NCBI GenBank assembly: GCA_950022655.1
Contig: OX465582.1
Coordinates: 91,541,801 to 91,605,800, forward strand
Direction of reading: 5' to 3'
DNA length: 64,000 bases
Origin: Alentia gelatinosa
Taxonomy: Eukaryota > Annelida > Polychaeta > Phyllodocida > Polynoidae
Each line of letters begins with the position of its first letter. Positions within the stretch are counted from its first letter, which is position 1. The notes under the pieces were generated by a model. The model searched no databases. It saw only the letters and a list, made by a program, of their open reading frames with translations, and was not told where the DNA came from. Both the position numbers and the translations under genes were made by a program. Shown piece by piece: positions 39,001 to 47,099 of this stretch.

Positions 39001-41560
39001 TCAAGCACTTTGGTCACATCCTGGGAGCCCGGGTTGCGGTGAAGACATTTCTCTAGTTCGTTAGTGGCTGAATTCACATGGGAAATCTCCCGGTCTATGT
39101 TTTTCTGGGCAGTTCGAAATTTCTTATTAAGAATTTCATATGGCACCTGAAAAAAGAGAGAAACAAGGGTTTGTAATGAATAAGATCAGTATAGAACTCA
39201 TTTATGAAATAGATCTTAAATCTAACTTCACAAATGAGGTAAAGCACCAAGGCTATAACTTACTAATAACGGAATTCGTCATTTTCCCACCCTATTTTCA
39301 TCTTAACGTTTTCAAGGGATCTTAAGACAGAAATGAACGATAGGTAACATTTAGATAAACTTCGTGATACCTCACACTGATACCTTCTAAACGTAGGCCA
39401 TGCTTATCGAAGGAGTAAAATCTTAATCGCATGATTATCATTTTCCCATCACAACACTACGATGCCCAATTTGTCACTGTAACTTTAAAGTTAAATTCGA
39501 ACCAACAGGGCCGGTCGGCGCTCAAGCCTTTGATCATGGCATCGCTACGTATTTTTAGCACATACTCTATATGCATTAATACAAGTAGAGCGTGTATAAA
39601 TATACACTCAATTATTTTAGAACTAGACTAGACAATGTGACCTCACTTTATAGCTTTGTAATTCGAGGAAGTTTTCCAGTGGAGTTTCCCTCCTAAAGTC
39701 CAACCATATTGGATTTCCCCCCCCCCCCCGGTAATCAAAATGCACATCAACATACTCTGAGCACCATCTCTATGTGGTATCTGGACACTACGCTTTGCTG
39801 CCAGCACGCTTTGGTTTTTGGGCAGTGACCGATGGTCACTACACTTTGTCGCAAAACCCCTTCAGTTATATGTCAGAACTGTGTGATGAATTTATGCAGA
39901 AACTTCAAATAAGAACTGTGGCACTAAATAGATCAGGTTTTTACACACCAGTCTGATTGCCATTAGGACATAAACATGGCATAAACATGAAGCGCAGTAT
40001 TCAAAGTGGCCATCGTGCTATTTTGTGAAAACGAAGCGTAGCATCCAATTCATAAAGGGGCCAGCCATAAAGTATGTATGCAGAATTTCTGGAATTTTGG
40101 ACTCCCCCACCCCCTCTCCCAATCTTGTACGCAATAGAACAAAGAAGGAGCATACGCAGATTTTCCAAAATTTCTGACCATCCCACCCCCCCTTGGTGCG
40201 TACATACTTTATGGATGGCCCCAAAGGGTAGTGTCTCAAGCATACTGGCGACCAAGGGTAGTGTCTTGGATTTCTCCATATGGCACATGATTTTTGTTTG
40301 TTTTTGTTTGACACAGGACAGCTGTTCACCCCTCAATGGATATAGGGGTGAATTCTTTAGCTAAGTCTAACCAGTGCAATAAGTACTTTTATCAACTGGT
40401 TTGAGAGAACGTGGCCCATGACATCAACCAGTATTAGATATTTATGGTGAATTCTGTCATTGTTTCACATTAAAGGGAAAAGTCTGACTAGTTTTAGACA
40501 ACTGAATAAGTGTACGTCTTTTTTCTCCCCCTCTCTCTCTCTCCCAGGTTTCATTCTAAACATCCCTGCATATGGCTGGTAGACTGCTCACTGTTGTTTA
40601 TGCGACAGATTGCTTTTTAAGCAAGCACCCTCCTATTACTCCATATATTAGCATGCACTCTACTTGTATAGTACTTAGGAAAAACTATTTTAGTGCGCCG
40701 AGGTTGAGGATCATATATATTCGAGTTAGTTTACTAAACCAGTTCTAAACGAGACGTTTGATAGTAACTGTAAAGTATACGCGCATAAGTATATAAACAA
40801 AAAGTTTATATTCAATATTGAGATATATACACCCACTTATTAGAGCGTGATTGCTACACCGTGTAATCTTACTTTTCAACTGTATTTAAAGGTAATTTCC
40901 AGTGGAACTTTTCTCCTTCTCAAGCGCAGCAATATTGGAATCTTTCCGGCAGGTACCTAGACAGTAGACTGTACATCTCCCTACCATACTCCGGGCACCA
41001 ACTCTATATTTCACATGTGTTAACTTAGGACACACCTCAAATGAGGCTCAATAGCGGTCTGGGGTGAATTTTGATACGACTGCGTTACTAGGCTAAACCT
41101 ATGCAGATTAAGATGAAAGATCTAGAAATCTAGATTTTTCTAGACTAAATTCTAAAATCATCAGTATAAAATAAAAAACTCATTGCCACTAAGGAATTAG
41201 TTTATTTCAATCGACTTTTACTACTGGACTTCTTGAGTACTATCAATACTGTAAGCAACAAAATTAATGAAAACCCTGACGGAACAACCGTGCCCATGTA
41301 AAACGAACAGTCGGTCTTCCCTTTGACAGTAACTGTGACTCTGTGAGTGACAGTGTGACACTTCGCTGTCTACAAAAATGTAGCGGGCCAGTTTGTTAAG
41401 ATTAAGTAGAAATCAGACGTATATTTTAGTATCTAGCGATATGAAAACATATATGGAACTAATATAGCTTAATGAAATATTTTAAAAGTAGAAAGGGGTG
41501 CTATAAATATACTAAAAATACCTTTAAAGTTGGGTGTTCGAGAGACTTGATGTCCGCCAT
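26902..41560 (-). CDS. MAEA: MAEA, E3 ubiquitin ligase subunit of the CTLH/GID complex, 9 exons, complete
   Basis: Exons in transcript order are 41560-41522, 39146-38964, 38242-38039, 37310-37188, 36892-36816, 36099-35991, 34274-34141, 32915-32720 and 27003-26902: 388 codons against about 396 in human. The translation matches remembered MAEA almost throughout: [33 protein letters not shown], LisH at about 115-147 ([20 protein letters not shown]), CTLH/CRA at about 143-290 ([25 protein letters not shown]) and the C-terminal RING-like domain (NPDCPVC with Cys304/Cys307, AHC at 321-323, [10 protein letters not shown] with Cys370). MAEA (Gid9 in yeast) pairs with RMND5/Gid2 in the nucleus and cytoplasm to transfer ubiquitin to target proteins. 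Introns hold a minisatellite, MITEs and SINEs. Nothing in the coding sequence is broken. Confidence 0.97.
27241..27515 (-). repeat. tRNA-derived SINE, near full length
   Basis: Read on the minus strand, it starts with a tRNA-like head (GCAGCTCTGTGGTAAAGAGC ... GATTCGGGTCCC) and continues through the CACTGCAGCCAC body to the tail GTTAAACTACCCAAACAAAC. It lies in MAEA intron 8. Confidence 0.8.
27600..27898 (-). repeat. tRNA-derived SINE, near full length
   Basis: Second minus-strand copy, head TTACCTCAGTGATAAAAAGC and the same body and tail, about 90 bp from the preceding one. It lies in MAEA intron 8. Confidence 0.8.
27899..28364. other. MAEA intron 8 segment, no feature seen
   Basis: Not assigned. 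A short minus-strand frame from 28018 looks like a signal peptide but runs straight into the SINE (see rejected items). Confidence 0.4.
28365..29340. repeat. 69-bp minisatellite (about 14 units) in MAEA intron 8
   Basis: The unit GTCTTGAGTCTGCATGGAGT ... GACTTCGTGCAGATTCAC is 69 bp, with almost identical central copies (about 28570-28850) and diverged outer ones. Because 69 is a multiple of 3 and the unit lacks stops, long open frames appear on both strands (23-residue repeats such as [20 protein letters not shown]). These are a by-product of the repeat. Confidence 0.93.
29341..30180. other. MAEA intron 8 segment, no feature seen
   Basis: Unassigned intronic sequence. A few short GC-richer patches are present, but no exon, repeat terminus or hairpin could be supported. 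Confidence 0.4.
30185..30428 (-). repeat. GGATGTCAGTTTTCC interspersed repeat
   Basis: It contains TCTGCCTCAGAGAGACTGGG, GGCCATGGCATGGGGCTGAG and GGAAAACTGGCATCTCTG in the order expected of a minus-strand copy. Confidence 0.68.
30434..30547 (+). CDS. Short coding-like segment with coiled-coil character (speculative)
   Basis: After TTATTAG a frame of 37 codons reads [20 protein letters not shown]... and ends ...VAGVDS with TAG. It is rich in Glu, Gln and Arg, like the C-terminal tail of many transposon-linked or cytoskeletal proteins. It lies antisense in MAEA intron 8, directly after a repeat end. It could be a retrocopy or transposon remnant; no neighbouring exon was found. Confidence 0.2.
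   Translation, partial: NQEARQLIMEEQRHQIEIKESHQELSRREPQVAGVDS
30550..31490. other. MAEA intron 8 segment with CAAGGTCAAGGTCA-type direct repeats
   Basis: A short stretch near 31130-31190 carries several AAGGTCA units in tandem (TCCAAGGTCAAGGTCATTTT, TAAGGTCAAAGGTCAATCTT). AGGTCA is the nuclear-receptor half-site, so this is either a receptor-binding direct repeat or simple-sequence chance. Otherwise nothing is recognised. Confidence 0.4.
31494..32270 (+). other. Coding-like but unassigned segment antisense in MAEA intron 8
   Basis: This GC-richer stretch has an ATG frame ([20 protein letters not shown]...), a clean acceptor/donor pair around 31852-31888 (CTTTCTGCAG / AACAG-GTACAT), and a following frame ending ...[12 protein letters not shown] with TGA. 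No family is recognised. The pieces do not join into one confident model; a decayed transposon-encoded gene or a retrocopy is possible. Confidence 0.22.
32485..32625. repeat. CGCTTAAG palindrome-rich repeat
   Basis: CCTCGCTTAAGTGG, CCTGCTTAAGGAG, CCGCTTAAGGGAACACC and CCCGCTTAAGGGGTCAC are repeated palindromic units. It resembles the GTGTCCGCTTATGCGGGG block inside the MITEs at 13203 and 16671. Confidence 0.55.
32720..32915 (-). CDS. MAEA: MAEA exon 8 (RING-like domain)
   Basis: 65 codons after completion of a split proline codon (CC/A). It reads [20 protein letters not shown]... through [12 protein letters not shown]. The donor is GTATGT. It holds CPVC, AHC and LIC, which are zinc-ligand candidates. 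Confidence 0.96.
32965..33290 (+). repeat. Interspersed repeat, CTTACTGACCTCTG family
   Basis: It shares TTATACTTACTGACCTCTGC, ATGTATGGCCTACTGTGC, CATTTCAAGGTGTATAA and CCAGATTAAACACCCAGTC with 3515, 22090 and 37550. It lies in MAEA intron 7, next to exon 8. Confidence 0.65.
33462..33735 (-). repeat. GGATGTCAGTTTTCC interspersed repeat
   Basis: It starts CAGGGATGTCAGTTGGGGTC and ends AAAAAAATGAAAAAGTGATATCT, with the reversed GCCATGGCATGGGGCTGAGG core. Confidence 0.68.
33777..34114. mobile_element. piggyBac-like MITE close to MAEA exon 7
   Basis: The ends TTAACCCTTTAAGGACGGG and GCCCTTAAAGGGTTAA are inverted, with TTAA at both extremities. The right side has two GATGCCTCAAGGCATCATTC palindromic units. 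The element ends 27 bp from the splice donor of MAEA exon 7. Confidence 0.75.
34141..34274 (-). CDS. MAEA: MAEA exon 7
   Basis: It encodes [20 protein letters not shown]... to ...LSALKTP, with the last codon split (phase 2). Acceptor CTGTTTCAG, donor GTATCC. This is the end of the CRA region. Confidence 0.95.
34388..34565 (-). repeat. Inverted fragment of the TTTAATCTGTGAATTGTTAC repeat
   Basis: GGCATTTAATCTGATAATTG and CAATTCACAGATTAGATGCC face each other around ACGCTGGTAGGTGG, resembling the second half of the repeats at 3515 and 6540-7030. Confidence 0.5.
34570..35165. other. MAEA intron 6 segment, no feature seen
   Basis: AT-rich intron without recognised repeat termini, hairpins or exons. 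Confidence 0.45.
35170..35385 (-). repeat. tRNA-derived SINE, 5' truncated
   Basis: A minus-strand copy from the CAGCAGTGGTAGATTTACTG body to the GTTAAACTACCCAAACAAAC tail, lacking the tRNA head. It lies in MAEA intron 6. Confidence 0.8.
35991..36099 (-). CDS. MAEA: MAEA exon 6
   Basis: The first base completes the split Arg codon; the exon then reads [20 protein letters not shown]... to ...DTKITSYA before GTAAGA. Human has [20 protein letters not shown] at the same place. Confidence 0.94.
36816..36892 (-). CDS. MAEA: MAEA exon 5
   Basis: [20 protein letters not shown]... with the last codon split after AG. Acceptor CATTTTCAG, donor GTGAGA. Confidence 0.95.
37188..37310 (-). CDS. MAEA: MAEA exon 4 (CTLH)
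   Basis: 41 codons: [20 protein letters not shown]... to ...NKSKLRKMK. Acceptor TTTTTTCAG, donor GTGAGG. Closely matches human. Confidence 0.96.
37550..37688 (+). repeat. Interspersed repeat, CTTACTGACCTCTG family
   Basis: TTACTGACCTGTGCTTCC, CATGTACGGCCTACTATGGC and TGCCCAAATTAGACTTAGAA match the repeat at 3515. It continues into the tandem duplication that follows. Confidence 0.6.
37689..37883. repeat. 196-bp tandem duplication, upstream copy, with a fragment of MAEA exon 3
   Basis: The segment from GAATATTTCAAGG to GCTGTCTTGT is repeated at 37885-38079 with a 196-bp period and only a few differences. Its last 41 bp (37843-37883) copy the 3' end of MAEA exon 3 and the donor site but lack the rest of the exon, so they lie as a pseudo-exon in intron 3. 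Confidence 0.9.
37885..38079. repeat. 196-bp tandem duplication, second copy, overlapping the true MAEA exon 3
   Basis: Second copy of 37689-37883; positions 38039-38079 are the genuine coding end of exon 3. Confidence 0.9.
38039..38242 (-). CDS. MAEA: MAEA exon 3 (LisH)
   Basis: 68 codons: [20 protein letters not shown]... to ...LAKHSGIE, between an acceptor GGTCGCAG and a donor GTAAAA. It contains most of the LisH dimerisation motif. Confidence 0.96.
38285..38557 (+). repeat. Foldback repeat, long form
   Basis: Outer stem AAACCTATTCAAGTTTTGGG with CCCTAAACTTGAATAGGTTT (38295-38435), inner stem TTTGAATCGCGTAGTAATTC, apex AAGGCGAAGCCAC, hinge CAAACGAG at 38391-38398. The TTTATCTCACCC ... 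GCGGTGAGATAAA module follows. It lies just outside MAEA exon 3, in intron 2. Confidence 0.78.
38964..39146 (-). CDS. MAEA: MAEA exon 2
   Basis: 61 codons: [20 protein letters not shown]... to ...KLSILKRK. Acceptor CTCTTTTTTCAG, donor GTCAGT. Confidence 0.97.
39150..40050. other. MAEA intron 1 segment, no clear feature
   Basis: AT-rich intron with a C-run near 39718. No exon or repeat boundary is recognised. Confidence 0.4.
40057..40222. mobile_element. MITE with GGGCCATCCATAAAGTACGT termini, copy 2
   Basis: The left GGGGCCAGCCATAAAGTATG and the right CATACTTTATGGATGGCCCC are inverted. The interior matches copy 1 in reversed order. MAEA intron 1. Confidence 0.72.
40230..41515. other. MAEA intron 1, remaining part
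   Basis: Mostly unassigned. Near 40890-41030 there is weak similarity to 39665-39790 (TTTCCAGTGGAGTTT/TTTCCAGTGGAACTT and ACTCTGAGCACCA/ACTCCGGGCACCA), suggesting two decayed copies of one repeat. Confidence 0.4.
41522..41560 (-). CDS. MAEA: MAEA exon 1 (start codon)
   Basis: ATG at 41560-41558 opens [13 protein letters not shown] before the donor GTATTT. HPTLK followed by VPYE reproduces the human YPTLK-VPYE junction. AACATGGCG gives a good start context. Confidence 0.93.
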
Positions 41561-42040
41561 GTTATTGTTTTCATGCTTAGTGAAGCATCATGGGAGCTGA
41601 CCCAATATCTAAAATCAAGAATTGTTTTGAATTATCTACACAGGTATCATACCTTATCTCTTAGTATGATGAGAAATGAAATAATTTATGAAAGAAATAA
41701 CACATAAAGCAGATAATATCGAATTATTTCAAATCTCGGACTAACGAGATTGCGCGAGATGTGCACACTTGCGCTACGAGAGGTCGATCGATGGTCAGCC
41801 AGCGAAGGCCCTGTTGGATTTAAAATTTCTCAAAGATTATACTCAAATGTAAACTACACAGTGGACAGAATACAAAAGAAACTCGTGTAGTTGTTGTCAA
41901 GAAACTTCTTGGTCACATGACAGGGTTTCCTGTCCTCAAAAGGCCATTAGAGTGCACTTGAGCACAGGAAGTTTTTGGTAGAGAGTCGTACGGCCGGCTG
42001 GTCTTTGTCTCAAGCCCGAGTATCGGCAACAAAAAGGTAG
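41561..42040. promoter_or_regulatory. MAEA promoter, possibly bidirectional
   Basis: This region lies directly upstream of the MAEA start. It includes GAGATTGCGCGAGATG, an ETS-like ACAGGAAGT at about 41964, and a plus-strand donor-like AACAAAAAG/GTAGGA at about 42036. A divergent non-coding first exon on the + strand (about 41950-42036) is possible. No TATA box stands out. Confidence 0.4.
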
Positions 42041-43440
42041 GATTAATTTACTATTTATCCCTAATTAGACACATTGCTATTCCATTTTAACATTAATTAG
42101 TAGCACCCATACATGTTGGATTCCTAATCCATTGAGTGTTATGTACCCAAGTTCCATACTTTGCGTGCAATCGAGCGAGGAATGACGGTGAGTGCGCTTG
42201 GAAGGAACCGATCCTTGGCCGATTTCGGCAAGAATGGCCGGCTATTCCTTCGGCCAAACCACGTTGTGAGAGGGTTCCATCTTGACCAAAACAGTCATCA
42301 AATATGTGGAACAGTTATCGGCTACACACCCCTAAGATGTCATGTTTATTTGTTCAGTGCTTGGTTGTAACGGGCAGGGGGTATGAACGAGAGAAGTGTG
42401 TCTAAGCGGCGGAGTTGCGTTGCAGCGCTGACATTTTATGCAAATTACCACCAACGAAGCCTGGCCCGGGCGAATGTGTGTCACGCCTTGTGGCCGAACT
42501 GATTTGGTGATTGATGTTCCACCCGCGTCGAAGGCCCTTTTGTTTTGCCGCGGATGTGGCTCGGTCGTGGGCCCCAGACGCTGTGTGGTGCAGCGGCAGA
42601 GGCGGTTGGATTTACGAGTGTGCGCGGGCTGGGGCTGGTGCTGGCCTGACCTAGATGCAGTGGTCTGTTCCTTGGATATGAAATGATTGGTGGTGTGGTG
42701 CGTGGTTGGTGCTGGGCTGGCAGCTTCGCGGCGTGTGGTGGTGGCGGCGGCGGGGATTCCGCACGGAAGAAGACGGCAAGCAACAAGAGCGCACACGGAG
42801 CTGCGTGAAGCTTGGGGCCCTCTCTCTGGAGCCGGATATCTCCTCTACAACAGCCTGGTCGTAGGTTAGAACTACCCGCATGTCTCTGCGTTATTTTACC
42901 ACAGCCATTTCGGCGACCTTCTTGAGCATGCTATATGGTTTTGGTAGAAGGTGTGTGCACGGGCGAAGCGCCTGGCCGGGTGCTGCTCACCGGGGCAGTG
43001 GGAGTGTGCGCGGCAGCTCTGTTGATCTTCGCACCGGAGCCTGATGCTGCTGCGGATCCTGGATTTGCATGTATGGGAAGAGACTGGTACGGTGCTAGCA
43101 CAATGTCTACTTGGCAGTGGCGGCTGTTGGATTCACGGTGGCAACGATGCTGGATTACATATAAAATAGTTGACACATAAGTGGGATTTACTGCTGTTGT
43201 CAGATTGACCGATTTATATGTGTTGCATATTGTATTGGTCTGTGTTGTTGACTTGTGTCCGTGTTTATACCATTGTGCATACAATTTTTCATTTTCATCC
43301 GTGTTTAACGTTAATTTTGCTGATTCATACAGTTTACTGAATTACATCCGTTGGTACATATTCCGATAATTGCAGTCAGTTAAGGTATTGTTGTATGTGA
43401 TAATGACATCAATTTGTATCCGGAACACGCTCTTATACTC
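42041..43440. other. GC- and TG-rich island of unknown origin
   Basis: This stretch differs in composition from its surroundings: CpG-containing, G/T-rich on the + strand, with several overlapping open frames on both strands, none of which is recognised. TATAAAATAG occurs at about 43163. It could be a long LTR or other transposon fragment, or a distal promoter region; no terminal repeat could be confirmed. Confidence 0.3.
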
Positions 43441-43989
43441 ATGATAAAGGTGGGGTTACACAGAATGGCGTATCATCACCCATTCTTCCGGGTAATCCGG
43501 CACAATGCAGCACAGTCTCCGATTGTATAATCCAATTCTCACCAACCTATCGCCGGGTGTGTCAGCCCTTCTTGTTTCAATTGATTTGCCAACACCTGAG
43601 TTGATGCGCTTTAGTGGGTATTGGGTTGATATGAGTGGTAGTAAAATTTGAGATGCGAGGGGTTGGGGGGATGGGGGATGATGTTGCGTGAGATTGTGAT
43701 CATGGCAGCACCTGTCGACACTCAGTATGTGCGTCCTAATTAGACTGAGTGAGGAGGGGGTGTTGAGGAAATGTGGAAGATTAGGGGGGGGGGGGCAGGA
43801 GGTACTTTGAAACGCCTCCAGTTTTATTGATCACCGGCTGATATCTCAAGACCCAAGTCTTTTTAAAGTAGACTTGCAGGAGATCCTTATCTTCAAGACT
43901 GGACGGTATTGCTGTGTCACTTCCCACCCCGAATGTTTTCTTTCGCCCATCCCTCCACACAACCTTATCTCGAGACAATGCTCAATGAT

Positions 43990-44165
43990 ACCTAGACTTG
44001 CTCAAGTCTTTGGTTATGAACATTCTTTGAATGATTCAGTAAATCGGGATAGACTTTCCCCCTGACTGGCCCAGGGGGAGTGGGAGGTGGAGGGTAGACT
44101 TGCTCAAGTCTTTGATTATGAATATTCATTTTATTATTCAACAAAATTGAATAAGAAATAAACCT
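43990..44165. repeat. AGACTTGCTCAAGTCTTTG repeat, two tandem-like copies
   Basis: The motif AGACTTGCTCAAGTCTTTGxTTATGAAxATTC occurs at about 43993 and again at about 44096, each followed by AATCGGxATA/AATTGAATA and a CCCTGACTGG stretch. It also occurs at 5193 and inverted at 63905. Confidence 0.6.
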
Positions 44166-44243
44166 TTCCCTGACTGGTCCTGGAATCACAGAATGGAAGG
44201 GTAGGGTATGTGGAGGGAAACATGGACTGGGTATCTAAAATAT

Positions 44244-44244
44244 A

Positions 44245-44275
<31 letters not shown>

Positions 44276-44278
44276 ACC
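44244..44278. repeat. Poly-C plus (CA)n microsatellite
   Basis: A C run merges into CACACACACACACACA. Confidence 0.9.
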
Positions 44279-44314
44279 ACTCACCATACCAGGACCACGT
44301 CAGGTGCCCGAGAC

Positions 44315-44511
44315 CTGAATCATCAACTCGCCGTGCGTGCGGAACATGCATAATGAAGCGTGATTAGTGCCGACACCGCCACCAGGAGACAATGGAGGGG
44401 ACAGGCCCGAGTGGTGGTGGTCAATGACCACGGCAGCAAAGTCCGCAGTTACCACCTCCGGGCAAGCCCGGAGTGAAACCACTCCTAAAAACACCACCCC
44501 TGCATCACCCC
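44315..44511 (-). CDS. Candidate exon, unrecognised protein
   Basis: The minus strand is open from the acceptor-like TGCGGGCAG to ATTCAG/GTCTCG and reads GDAGVVFLGVVSLRACPEVV... and ...ASLCMFRTHGELMIQ. Composition and codon use look coding, but no family is recognised and the splice sites are only fair. It may belong with the candidate exons at 45802-50495. Confidence 0.25.
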
Positions 44512-45028
44512 CTGCCCGCACGACACGTTATTCTCCACTCTGTTTACGGTGGTGCTCTCATTTGGGATCAACCACTCTGGCATTACCAGAGAACACTCTT
44601 CTTATGCTCCCATGTCGGTCTTGCTTCTTTTTGGATAATTAGACACCTCAGTTTCTTGAGAATTCTCAGCACCGGTAGTTGGAGAATTTAGCGGGCGTTG
44701 GCGGCGGATGACCGATAAAGACCATCCTAGATGGAGTTTTTTTGTGGCTGTGATCGTCGGATGATTTATCTCTGACGCGGAAATGTAAGTCGATGGTGAT
44801 TCACGAGGCCTTGTGTCTTTTTTTTTGTCCTACCGTCACGTCAGTTGAACTTTTTACGGACGTAGATAATGGCCGTTGATATTCTAATTCGTGAAGGACG
44901 TGGTGCAGTCGGAGGCCGGTAGAGTGAAGTAGTAGAAGGAGTTCGTCCTATTACTCAGTCTGACTACTGTTCGCTATTTAGTTCAAACGTGTAGCAGCCA
45001 CAATGGGGCATAATTATACCCAGTCATG

Positions 45029-45355
45029 TATCCTTTAGCTACATGGCAGATATTATATACACGTATTCAGAGATACCATTCCACATTATCAAAATATCAG
45101 ATTGCAGTTTTATCCTTTAGCTACATGGGAGATATTATATACACGTGTTCAGAGATACCATTCCACATTATCAAAATATCAGATTGCAGTTTTATCCTTT
45201 AGCTACATGAGAGATATTATATACACGTATACAGAGATGCCATTCCACATTATTAAAATACCAGACTACAGTTTTATCCTTTAGCTACATGGAAGATATT
45301 ATATACACATATTGAATGATACCATTCCACATTCTCAAAATATCAGAGATGGCAG
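45029..45355. repeat. 82-bp minisatellite (about 4 units)
   Basis: TATCCTTTAGCTACATGGCA ... starts at 45029, 45111, 45193 and 45275 with small substitutions between units. An identical period length occurs in the unrelated repeat at 7543. Confidence 0.9.
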
Positions 45356-45588
45356 TTTTCCAAGGAAATTATTGTTTTCATTTTCTGTTTATGAAATTCC
45401 CTTATTTAGGGTAAATCAAAGAGAGAATAAATTGGATAAACAGAGGTTCCAACCACTTTACACACTCTGGCCCCAATCCATACAGAATAACGATGTGTTT
45501 TCCATGTTTTCTCCGTCTCTCTGAGGCAGTAAATTCCACATGAAAATATGGTCCATTATTTTCATTACCCCAACTGATATCCCTGCGT
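45345..45588 (+). repeat. GGATGTCAGTTTTCC interspersed repeat
   Basis: It runs from AGAGATGGCAGTTTTCCAAGG to CCCAACTGATATCCCTGCG with inverted ends, and contains CCGTCTCTCTGAGGCAGTAAA. Confidence 0.7.
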
Positions 45589-45801
45589 ATTAAAAACACC
45601 TCACGCGAATGAACCTTTTTTACAGGTCCCACATAAAATGTGGTATCAGAATTAGACACAAAACGGATAGAATATATGAGGTGAATAGAAACTACCAGAA
45701 AATTAGGTTTAGGTTGTTGAAATAATGTTAGCATGATTTGAGAATTAATTTTTTCACAAAGCCTATTATTCCAAATGTATTTTTTTAGGAAGGTGATGCA
45801 C

Positions 45802-45932
45802 CTAGACTGCACAACATGCGTGCGTTTATGTCCTACAGGACAACGTGTATACCACACACGTATGATATTATCTGGTGGAGAAGTGGCCATCATCAGACAC
45901 GCTGGTGGTAATAAACTTCGTACGGCCACCAC
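45802..45932 (-). CDS. Candidate exon, unrecognised protein
   Basis: Bounded by CTTCCGCACAG (acceptor) and CAGTCTAG/GTGCAT (donor), the minus strand encodes VVAVRSLLPPACLMMATSPP... to ...KRTHVVQSR without stops (131 nt). No homologue is recalled. Confidence is low because 131 nt can stay open by chance. Confidence 0.25.
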
Positions 45933-46127
45933 CTGTGCGGAAGTCACATGATTAGTGTGCTCAGGTGACGGCATATGCAAACAGTCTTGGTGAAATCATT
46001 ATGTGCAGGAGAACTACCGTCGGGACTGACCCACATAACTGGCAGGAAACTGCAACCGTAGTACACGTAGTGCCTCCACCAACTGTCTGATTTTAAAGGG
46101 AGGGGGTCAGTATGATTCTGTGTTTGT

Positions 46128-46389
46128 GATTGCAGAAATATCGGTTTACCACTTTTTGATATTCAGTATATACGTTATTTCTTGTCCTTGTGTCAAACTT
46201 AGATAATATTGATTTAGCCTTATTTACACCAATAAAACAGTGGTTTGAACCTCCCCCACAGACCCTCAGCCCCATGCCATGGCCTACAAGGACATAGTGC
46301 CCAAGTTTTCCCGATCTATATGAGGCAGAATTATCCACATAAAAATGTTTCCACTTTTTTCCCTGATCCCATCTGACATCTCTGTGATT
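46128..46389 (+). repeat. GGATGTCAGTTTTCC interspersed repeat
   Basis: It contains CCTCAGCCCCATGCCATGGC and ends CCCATCTGACATCTCTG, with the usual order of internal blocks. The left end is degraded. Confidence 0.68.
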
Positions 46390-46597
46390 GAGGGATTGTT
46401 TGCATTGCCAGATCATGGTTTAGGTTTACGAGTGAGTTTGATATTTTAACATTGATATCAATGTCTCATTGTCAGACCTCAAACTGGACCAATTCGGGCC
46501 ACATCACTGATATCTCCATTGGCTGCATAGTTTCCAGCGCTGAAGCTGTTGTTGCTATTATCATTTTGTACAGTTGCCATTCAGGGGAGTGGACATA

Positions 46598-46760
46598 GGG
46601 GCCATCCATAAAGTATGTACGTACTGAAGGGGGGGGGGGGGGTCAAAAATGTTGGAAATTTTGCGTATGCTTCCTCTTTGTTCTATTGCATACAAGATTG
46701 GGTAGGGGTGAGGACGTCCAGAATTTCAGAAATTCTTCATATGTACTTTATGGATGGCCC
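46598..46760. mobile_element. MITE with GGGCCATCCATAAAGTACGT termini, copy 3, with TA flanks
   Basis: GGGGCCATCCATAAAGTATG and ACTTTATGGATGGCCC are inverted, and TA lies immediately outside both ends (46596-46597, 46761-46762), which points to a TA target duplication (Tc1/mariner-type) for this family. Confidence 0.76.
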
Positions 46761-47024
46761 TATTCCGACTTTGCTCAATGGTTAGATGCTGGAATGCTGA
46801 TACTATGATCCTTGTTTAGTATTCCTGTAAACTCTAGAATATCAACCTGTCAGTCATGTAGATATCGATGGTAAATACTGCCAGGATATAGAGTAACTTG
46901 TATATACGACTCTTATCTACTAAAATCTAGTGGTCACTGATTTGACAAATAGCAATCAATAAAACTTCAGTATAGCAAGTACAACCTAACAACTTCCCAA
47001 ATCGGTTTGATGGATGGCTTTATT

Positions 47025-47098
47025 TGTTTGAACAGTAGTAAACACAACGTTTTGGCAAGAGTAACCTTTTTCATGAAAAGACTACTGTTCAAACCAAT
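47025..47098 (-). ncRNA. Hammerhead-like remnant closed by a 14-bp stem
   Basis: GTTTGAACAGTAGT at the left pairs with ACTACTGTTCAAAC at the right. The minus strand between them reads TTTTCATGAAAAAGG, a loop, then GCCAAAACGTTG. This resembles a degenerate hammerhead core (CUGAUGA...GAAAC) inside a closing stem. Weaker than the copy at 50941. Confidence 0.3.
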
Positions 47099-47099
47099 A

